Position numbers and translations under genes: made by a program. Shown one piece after another: positions 23,247 to 28,113 of a stretch of 28,113 nucleotides of DNA. The notes below the pieces were generated by a model, which was not told the DNA's origin, did not search any database, and was given only the letters and a program-made list of their open reading frames with translations. This stretch comes from Geothermovivens sp964644845. GTDB lineage: Bacteria > Zhuqueibacterota > Zhuqueibacteria > Oleimicrobiales > Geothermoviventaceae. The stretch is from NCBI GenBank assembly GCA_964644845.1, contig CAZXXS010000103.1, positions 1-28,113 of the forward strand, written 5' to 3'. Positions within the stretch are counted from its first letter, which is position 1. The number at the start of each line of letters is the position of its first letter.

Positions 23247-24200
23247 TCAGGGGACAATCAGCGTTCCTGTTCTACCGTCCAGGGCATCTGGAAAGTGCTC
23301 CACAGAAGTAATCATCACAAGGCGACCACCACCTTCCAGAAAATTGATGGCCGCTTGGACTTTTGGCCCCATGCTTCCCTTCGGGAAATGGCCCTCCGAC
23401 ATGTACTGCTTGGCCTCCCGAACCGTCATCTGGTCCAGATCCACCTGATTCGGCTTGCGGAAGTTCAACGCGACTTTGTCGACGGCCGTGAGAATGTAGA
23501 GCTCTTCCGCTCCGATGTCGCGCGCCAGGATGGCCGCCGCCAAATCCTTGTCGACAACTCCGTCCACTCCTTCGTAGGTGCCGTCTTCCTCTACGTAGAC
23601 CGGAATCCCACCACCTCCGGCCGCAATCAGGACCACACCCTCGTGCACCAACCGTCGGATGGTGTCCTTCTCAACGATTTCCCGGGGCTCCGGAGACGGC
23701 ACCACACGCCGCCAGCCCCGTCCCGGGTCCTCTTTGATGGTCCAACCGCGAACCCGCCGGAACTCTTCCACCCTCTCCGGTGGGATAAACGGACCGACGA
23801 ACTTGGTCGGATTCAGAATCGAGGGGTCGTTCTTGTCGACGATCACCTGTGTCACCACCGTGACGACCTCTCGCTTCACCCCTCGTTTCGTCAGTTTGTT
23901 CTGCAGGGATTGCTGAATCATGTACCCCATGCCGCCCTGCAAATCGGCCACGATGACCCCCAGCGGCAACGGGGGCACCAGGTGTCGCGTTTCCTCCACA
24001 CGAATCAGTGCGTTGCCAACCTGGGGACCGTTTCCGTGCGTAACCGCCAGCCTGTAGCCGCGCTCGATCAGATCCGCCACGCCCACCAGACTGCGCCGCG
24101 TGTTGGCAAACTGCTGGGTGATGTTGCCTTCTTCGAACTCCCGCGTGATGGCGTTGCCACCAAGCGCCACAACGGCAACTTTGCCATTTCGATCATCCAC
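23247..24200 (-). CDS. arcC: Carbamate kinase
   Basis: Amino-acid-kinase-fold enzyme, 317 residues, that normally transfers phosphate between carbamoyl phosphate and ADP. VALGGNAITR near 10, THGNGPQVGNALIR near 54, AAGGGGIPVYVEEDG near 208, DGVVDKDLAAAILA near 228 and FPKGSMGPKVQAAINFLE near 276 are family marks. The GTG start is preceded by GAGGGAC. In arginine fermentation arcC sits with arginine deiminase and ornithine carbamoyltransferase; neither is here. Instead it follows a COG2403-type protein and larB, so its substrate may be carbamate from another source, or another carboxy-phosphate. Family firm; in vivo role open. Confidence 0.93.
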   Translation of the reverse strand: MDDRNGKVAVVALGGNAITREFEEGNITQQFANTRRSLVGVADLIERGYRLAVTHGNGPQVGNALIRVEETRHLVPPLPLGVIVADLQGGMGYMIQQSLQNKLTKRGVKREVVTVVTQVIVDKNDPSILNPTKFVGPFIPPERVEEFRRVRGWTIKEDPGRGWRRVVPSPEPREIVEKDTIRRLVHEGVVLIAAGGGGIPVYVEEDGTYEGVDGVVDKDLAAAILARDIGAEELYILTAVDKVALNFRKPNQVDLDQMTVREAKQYMSEGHFPKGSMGPKVQAAINFLEGGGRLVMITSVEHFPDALDGRTGTLIVP

Positions 24201-24302
24201 CGGAAGTCCCTCACCAGGGCAGCCCCAACGCCGCGATTGCGCGCCAAAATCTCGACCCGCAAGAGTCCAGCAAGGTCAAGATCGTTGGATGCCCAAACAG
24301 CT

Positions 24303-25625
24303 TCAGAGTTTCTGCAGGAATTCGCTCAAAATGTCGTCCAGATCCGGCTTCCCAATTTCTTGCAATTCGTAGTACACGCGTGTCGAGGGTTTGTTCAGCT
24401 TCACCAGCTTCCTCAAGTCGATCGGCGTGGCAATGACCACCGCCTCCGCAGGTGTCGCGTTGATCGTCGCTTCCAGATCACGGATCTGCTTTTCGCCGTA
24501 ACCCATCGCGGGGAGAACAGTTCCCACATTGGGGTACTTCTCGAACGTTTCGACGAGGCTACCTCTGAGGTACGGACGCGGGTCGATCAACTCAGCCGCT
24601 CCAAAGCGATTCGCCGCCACCACACCGGCACCGTACTTCATTTCGCCGTGTGTCAGCGTGGGTCCATCTTCAACCACAAGCACCTTCTTGCCACGCACCA
24701 CCTCAGGGTGCTCGACGAAGATCGGAGAAGCCGCATCCACGACGGTCGCGCTGGGATTGATTTTCCGCACGTTCCGTCGCACCAGCTCTACGTTTTCGGG
24801 CAGAGCCGTTTCCTCTTTGTTGATCACCACCACATCCGCCAAACGCAAGTTCACCTCACCCGGAAAGTAGGTGAGTTCGTGCCCTGGTCGGTGTGGATCT
24901 GCCAGGACAATGTGCAGGTCCGGTTTGTAGAAAGGCAAATCGTTGTTGCCACCATCCCAAAGAATCACATCCGCTTCCTTCTCGGCCTGGGCCAGGATCT
25001 CGCCGTAATCCACCCCGGCGTAGACCACATTACCGCGAAGCAGATGAGGCTCGTACTCTTCTCTTTCCTCGATCGTGCAGTTGTAACGATCGAGGTCCTC
25101 AAACGTGGCAAAACGCTGCACGCGCTGGGCAACCAGATCCCCGTAAGGCATGGGGTGGCGGATAACGACTGTCTTAACCCCGTGTTTCTTCAGGATCTCA
25201 GCAACCCGACGGGTTGTCTGACTTTTGCCAGAACCCGTTCGTACCGCACACACCGCCACCACGGGTTTCTTGCTACGGAGCATCGTCTGTTTGGGACCAA
25301 GCAAAGCAAATGTGGCACCTGTGGCCATGGCAGCGGCGGAGCGGCCCATCACGTACTGGTAGGAAACATCGCTGTAAGAAAAATAGACTTGGTCGACGTC
25401 GTTCTCGGCAACGATTCTTGGCAGGTCGTCTTCGGAGTAGATCGGAATGCCGTCGGGGTAGAGCTTACCCGCCAGCTCTGCCGGATACTTACGCCCCTCA
25501 ATGTTCGGAATCTGGGTTGCGGTGAACGCCACTACGTCGTAGGCTTCGTTGTCGCGAAAAAAAACATTGAAATTGTGGAAGTCCCTCCCGGCCGCTCCCA
25601 TAATCACGACCCTGGTCCTACCCAT
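24303..25625 (-). CDS. Cyclic 2,3-diphosphoglycerate synthetase-like GTPase
   Basis: Protein of 440 residues resembling the COG2403 family, named after the archaeal enzyme that closes 2,3-diphosphoglycerate into its cyclic form. It opens RVVIMGAAGRDFHNFNVFFR, a Rossmann-type nucleotide motif. A P-loop-like VRTGSGKSQTTRRV at about 129-142 follows, with a Val where the first Gly of the classic loop would be. ILWDGGNNDLPF near 225 and VVINKEETA near 275 resemble Walker B and an NKxD-type guanine-specificity motif. SD site GGAGG four bases before the ATG. Cyclic 2,3-diphosphoglycerate is a thermoprotectant known from methanogens; the bacterial homologues' activity is not established. Tightly placed between larB (15 bases) and carbamate kinase. 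Confidence 0.8.
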   Translation of the reverse strand: MGRTRVVIMGAAGRDFHNFNVFFRDNEAYDVVAFTATQIPNIEGRKYPAELAGKLYPDGIPIYSEDDLPRIVAENDVDQVYFSYSDVSYQYVMGRSAAAMATGATFALLGPKQTMLRSKKPVVAVCAVRTGSGKSQTTRRVAEILKKHGVKTVVIRHPMPYGDLVAQRVQRFATFEDLDRYNCTIEEREEYEPHLLRGNVVYAGVDYGEILAQAEKEADVILWDGGNNDLPFYKPDLHIVLADPHRPGHELTYFPGEVNLRLADVVVINKEETALPENVELVRRNVRKINPSATVVDAASPIFVEHPEVVRGKKVLVVEDGPTLTHGEMKYGAGVVAANRFGAAELIDPRPYLRGSLVETFEKYPNVGTVLPAMGYGEKQIRDLEATINATPAEAVVIATPIDLRKLVKLNKPSTRVYYELQEIGKPDLDDILSEFLQKL

Positions 25626-25640
25626 GTTGCCTCCGTGAGC

Positions 25641-26423
25641 TTATTCCCCTTGTCCCTTGTTCCCTTGTCCCAACCTTGCGGCGGTGCGCAGAATCAGCGC
25701 TGCGGCGTAGGCAGCGCCGAAACCGTTGTCGATGTTCACCACCGTGACACCCGAAACACAGCTGTTCAACATTCCGAGCAACGCGGCCAAACCGTTGAAG
25801 CTGGCCCCGTAGCCAACGGAAGTCGGCACAGCGATCAAAGGTTTGTCCACCAGCCCACCAATTACGCTGGCCAGAGCCCCCTCCATTCCAGCAATCACAA
25901 TCAACACGTCGGCAGCATCGATTTTCTCTTTGTGAAGCAACAACCGATGGATGCCCGCCACACCTACGTCCACAAGGCGGTCTACGCGGTGATTCATGGC
26001 CTGAAGCGTTACGACAGCCTCCTCGGCTACCGGTAGATCCGAGGTGCCCGCGCTCACCACCAGCACGTTGCCCGGCAGCGGCTCGCCTGCATCTTCTGCA
26101 GGTAGCCAGAACGCTCGTGCTGCCTCGTTCACCCGAACCTGCGGCAAGGCCCGGTGAACAGCCTCCAGCATGGCCTCACTGGCGCGGGTGCCGAGAAGAC
26201 CCTGCCCTTTCTCAGCAATGTGACGCGCGATCTCAACGACTTGTTCGATCGTTTTGTTCGCACAGAAAATGACCTCAGGGTACCCTTTGCGCAGAGCCCT
26301 GTGGTGGTCAAGTGTAGCGTAGCCCAGCGACTCGTAGCTGAGGTCACGAAACCGCGCCAGAACGTCTTCTTCGCCTATTTCGCCCGCCTTGAACTGGCGC
26401 AGGGCCTGCCGAAGAAAATCCAT
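25641..26423 (-). CDS. larB: LarB-like PurE-family protein
   Basis: Homologue of LarB, which carboxylates and hydrolyses nicotinic acid adenine dinucleotide to start the nickel-pincer nucleotide cofactor of lactate racemase. The 260-residue protein has the N-terminal DHHRALRKGYPEVIFC near 40-54. A PurE-like domain follows: VVSAGTSDLPVAEEA near 122, IAGMEGALASVIGGL near 178 and PTSVGYGASFNGLAALLGML near 200. Cys222 (LNSCVSG) is in the place of the LarB cysteine that bonds the substrate. The last residues, GQGNKGQGE, are low complexity. No larC or larE is in the window. The strong terminator before it makes it the first gene of the cluster; GGGGTGGC precedes the ATG. Confidence 0.9.
   Translation of the reverse strand: MDFLRQALRQFKAGEIGEEDVLARFRDLSYESLGYATLDHHRALRKGYPEVIFCANKTIEQVVEIARHIAEKGQGLLGTRASEAMLEAVHRALPQVRVNEAARAFWLPAEDAGEPLPGNVLVVSAGTSDLPVAEEAVVTLQAMNHRVDRLVDVGVAGIHRLLLHKEKIDAADVLIVIAGMEGALASVIGGLVDKPLIAVPTSVGYGASFNGLAALLGMLNSCVSGVTVVNIDNGFGAAYAAALILRTAARLGQGNKGQGE
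25647..25671 (-). repeat. Short tandem repeat in the larB 3' end
   Basis: The coding strand reads GGG followed by three ACAAGGG units, one preceded by an extra A. It encodes the terminal GQGNKGQG of the LarB protein. It looks like a slippage-prone or interspersed low-complexity element that has become the gene's end. Confidence 0.6.
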
Positions 26424-26506
26424 GCCACCCCATTTAGCACCTGCGAGAAAACAGCCGAGCCGTTTGACGGTTCAGCTTTTGCAGATTGATTGGCTTCAGC
26501 CCACAC

Positions 26507-26539
26507 AAAAAAAGAGGCAGGGAACTCGCCACCTGCCTC
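26507..26539 (-). terminator. Intrinsic terminator of the dihydrouridine synthase gene
   Basis: GAGGCAGG and CCTGCCTC form a perfect 8-bp stem around a 10-base loop, followed on the minus strand by seven T. It lies 8 bases after the dus stop. It separates that gene from larB, which must then have its own promoter in the next 84 bases; none is obvious. Confidence 0.93.
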
Positions 26540-26547
26540 ATGGTCGT

Positions 26548-27537
26548 CTACACGGCCGTACTGGCCCAGGGTTCGCCTTCAAGTGCCTGGCGGTACCCCC
26601 TGAGAATGCTCTCCGCCGTTTCGGCTTCCGTCGCTCTGAAAAGCCGGTTCTTGATTTCCGAAGCTCCTGGCAAACCCTTCACGTAGTGGGCCAGATGTCG
26701 CTTCATCAGAACAAAGCCTCGGTGCTGTCCGTACTTCTCGACGCTAAGGCGCAAATGCTCGAGGGCCAAATCGATGACGGTGTGGAATTGTGGCTCGAAT
26801 GGGGCAGCCCCCTGCAGGAGGGCGTGAATTTGTCGAAAGATGAACGGACGCCCCAGCGCTCCACGTGCGACCATCACCAGGTCGCAGCCGGTCTCCTCGA
26901 ACATGCGAATAGCGTCTCGGGCTTGCCAGACGTCGCCGTTCCCGATGACGGGAATACGCACAGCCTGTTTCGCTGCGCGGATTAGCGACCAGTCGGCCTT
27001 ACCAGAAAATCGCTGGCGACGCGTCCTCGGATGTAGCGTCACAGCTGCCACTCCCGCCTGCTCGAGGCACCGCACGGCATCCACCGCCACAACCGATTCG
27101 CTTGTCCAGCCGCTGCGGATCTTTGCCGTCACAGGTACTGGCGACGCGTCGACGACAGCGCGAGCGACTGCCTCGAGCTTCTTAAGATCCCGCAAAAGCG
27201 CCGCACCAGCGCCTCGCTTCACAATCTTCGGCGTAGGGCAGCCGAAATTGAGGTCAATCCCATCCGGCCGCAATTCCGACACTCGTCGCGCAGCCTCGGC
27301 CATTACGTTCGGGTCTGCCCCGAACAACTGAATCAAAACGGGTCTCTCGCTCTCTTGAAACGCGGCCAGTTCCAGCGTCTTGGCCGAATTTCTGACCACA
27401 CCTTCCGCGCTCACCATCTCGGTGACCACGAAAGCTGCGCCCTCTCGCCGGCAGAGTGCACGAAAAACGCTGTCCGTGTAGCCCGCCAGCGGGCCGAGGA
27501 CCGCCCGACGCGTAAGTCGTGCAAAATCCAAAGGCAT
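26548..27537 (-). CDS. dusB: tRNA-dihydrouridine synthase
   Basis: FMN- and NADPH-dependent enzyme that reduces uridine to dihydrouridine in tRNA, 329 residues. The TIM barrel opens LGPLAGYTDSVFRALCRREG near 15-34. DLNFGCPTPKIVKRGAGAAL holds the catalytic Cys100. IPVIGNGDVW and MVARGALGRPFIF near 214-233 are FMN-phosphate contacts. The C-terminal helical part (MKRHLAHYVKGLPG) is typical of the family. The start ATG has no Shine-Dalgarno sequence and lies at the predicted transcription start. Symbol by resemblance to DusB; which uridine is modified cannot be told. Confidence 0.92.
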   Translation of the reverse strand: MPLDFARLTRRAVLGPLAGYTDSVFRALCRREGAAFVVTEMVSAEGVVRNSAKTLELAAFQESERPVLIQLFGADPNVMAEAARRVSELRPDGIDLNFGCPTPKIVKRGAGAALLRDLKKLEAVARAVVDASPVPVTAKIRSGWTSESVVAVDAVRCLEQAGVAAVTLHPRTRRQRFSGKADWSLIRAAKQAVRIPVIGNGDVWQARDAIRMFEETGCDLVMVARGALGRPFIFRQIHALLQGAAPFEPQFHTVIDLALEHLRLSVEKYGQHRGFVLMKRHLAHYVKGLPGASEIKNRLFRATEAETAESILRGYRQALEGEPWASTAV

Positions 27538-27544
27538 CGCGGCA

Positions 27545-27573
27545 AATGTACAACAATGCTCAAGATTTTGCAA
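27545..27573 (-). promoter_or_regulatory. Possible promoter giving a leaderless dus mRNA
   Basis: TTGCAA, a 17-base spacer and TACATT each match the consensus at four of six positions. The -10 box ends 7 bases before the dus ATG, so transcription would begin at or within a base or two of the start codon. Confidence 0.45.
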
Positions 27574-28113
27574 GGGCTTTTTGGTCGGCTATTCCCCGAT
27601 TCCAGGAGGTGCGTGACACGTAAACCTTCTCTGCATCCGCCGCCAATCCGGGCCAGTGTCAGCCGCTCCCGGACACGGGCAGAGCCGCTCGCGACCTTCG
27701 TTCCAGCAGTTGGGTTCACTTCTCTGAACACAGACCACTTTGGTTTGGCAATCGGCCCACAGCTGTCCGGTGGGCTGAACCCAATGGTACCAAACGCACA
27801 GGGGCGGATTTCTTTGCCTGACGGTCGCGACACCGGGGCTTCGGGACGAGCGCCCGAGAAGCCTCGTCCAGTTGTGGCGCCAAAAACAACGAACCCGGCC
27901 TCGTGGCCGGGTTTCTCGAAACAAACACTTGGCTTAGCGACGCGTGGGCTAGGAAGCTCGTGAAAAAGTCTCAAACCTAAGATACTACGAGGCCACGGAG
28001 GACGCAGAGACGTGACAAAGTTCGTTGAACAAGCAACTGTGTTGACGAAGCTTCCAAACCGCAGTTGCCCCGCTCGACCTGTGGGGCACTGCGACGGGGT
28101 TCGGCGTTTGGCT
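27574..28113. other. Gene-free right end of the window
   Basis: I find no supported gene. The open frames here have no family resemblance, overlap the dus gene, or are compositionally biased. The stretch holds a terminator-like hairpin and a GAGGCCACGGAGGACGCAGA segment that resembles low-complexity extragenic repeats. The last 150 bases are open in two minus-strand frames but show no recognisable protein. Confidence 0.6.
27892..27913. terminator. Terminator-like hairpin
   Basis: AACCCGGCC and GGCCGGGTT form a perfect 9-bp stem with loop TCGT. On the plus strand TTTCTCG follows; on the minus strand CGTTGTTTTT follows. It looks like an intrinsic terminator, but no gene ends next to it inside the window. 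It may serve a minus-strand gene beyond the right edge or be a relic. Confidence 0.55.

Noticed and set aside
23295..26036. Plus-strand open frame of 913 codons
   Set aside because: It lies exactly antisense to carbamate kinase, the cPGS-like gene and larB, which have clear motifs and ribosome-binding sites. The translation is rich in His, Arg and Gln with no domain, as expected from codon bias on the opposite strand.
27411..27974. Minus-strand open frame of 187 codons upstream of dus
   Set aside because: Overlaps the dus start region in another frame, has no family resemblance and runs through a terminator-like hairpin.

Overview
The window is bacterial chromosome with moderately high G+C. 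GTG and TTG starts are common, including TTG for sucD and korA. I see no phage, plasmid, transposase, CRISPR, rRNA or tRNA signature. A lipoprotein signal peptide on the only plus-strand gene suggests an exported, membrane-anchored enzyme. Ferredoxin-dependent 2-oxoacid oxidation, a putative NfnAB transhydrogenase, acetate kinase and 3-hydroxybutyryl-CoA dehydrogenase point to anaerobic or facultative, ferredoxin-centred metabolism. I cannot name the phylum with confidence; an uncultured diderm lineage is my best guess.

Layout, left to right. Positions 1-620 are a gene-free stretch full of palindromes. Next is one plus-strand gene, a GH92-family alpha-mannosidase-like lipoprotein with a PA14 domain inserted in it (691-3357). 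A bidirectional terminator near 3660 separates it from everything else, which is all on the minus strand. Read in transcription order (right to left) the minus strand holds: a tRNA-dihydrouridine synthase gene, possibly leaderless, with its own terminator; a larB / cyclic-2,3-diphosphoglycerate-synthetase-like / carbamate kinase cluster; a small methyltransferase; sucC-sucD-korD-korA-korB-korC-ndk-hbd-ackA; nfnA-nfnB, ending at a terminator at 12002-12029; and yceD-rpmF-plsX-fabH-fabD-fabG-acpP-fabF-rnc plus an acyl-CoA dehydrogenase, ending at the terminator near 3660.

How the genes work together. The Kor complex makes succinyl-CoA and reduced ferredoxin from 2-oxoglutarate. Succinyl-CoA synthetase turns succinyl-CoA into succinate plus ATP or GTP, Ndk equilibrates the nucleotide pools, Hbd handles a C4 acyl-CoA and AckA makes ATP from acetyl phosphate. 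NfnAB can couple reduced ferredoxin and NADH to NADPH, which the neighbouring fatty-acid synthesis genes consume. The fatty-acid cluster is the classic conserved set that links a ribosomal protein, acyl-phosphate formation, type II fatty-acid synthesis and RNase III. rpmF, only 59 codons long, was found by translating the gap between plsX and yceD.

The least explained part is the larB / cPGS-like / carbamate kinase cluster. It lacks the usual LarC and LarE partners and any arginine-deiminase partners within the window. It is my best candidate for an undescribed pathway, although each of its three protein families is already known.
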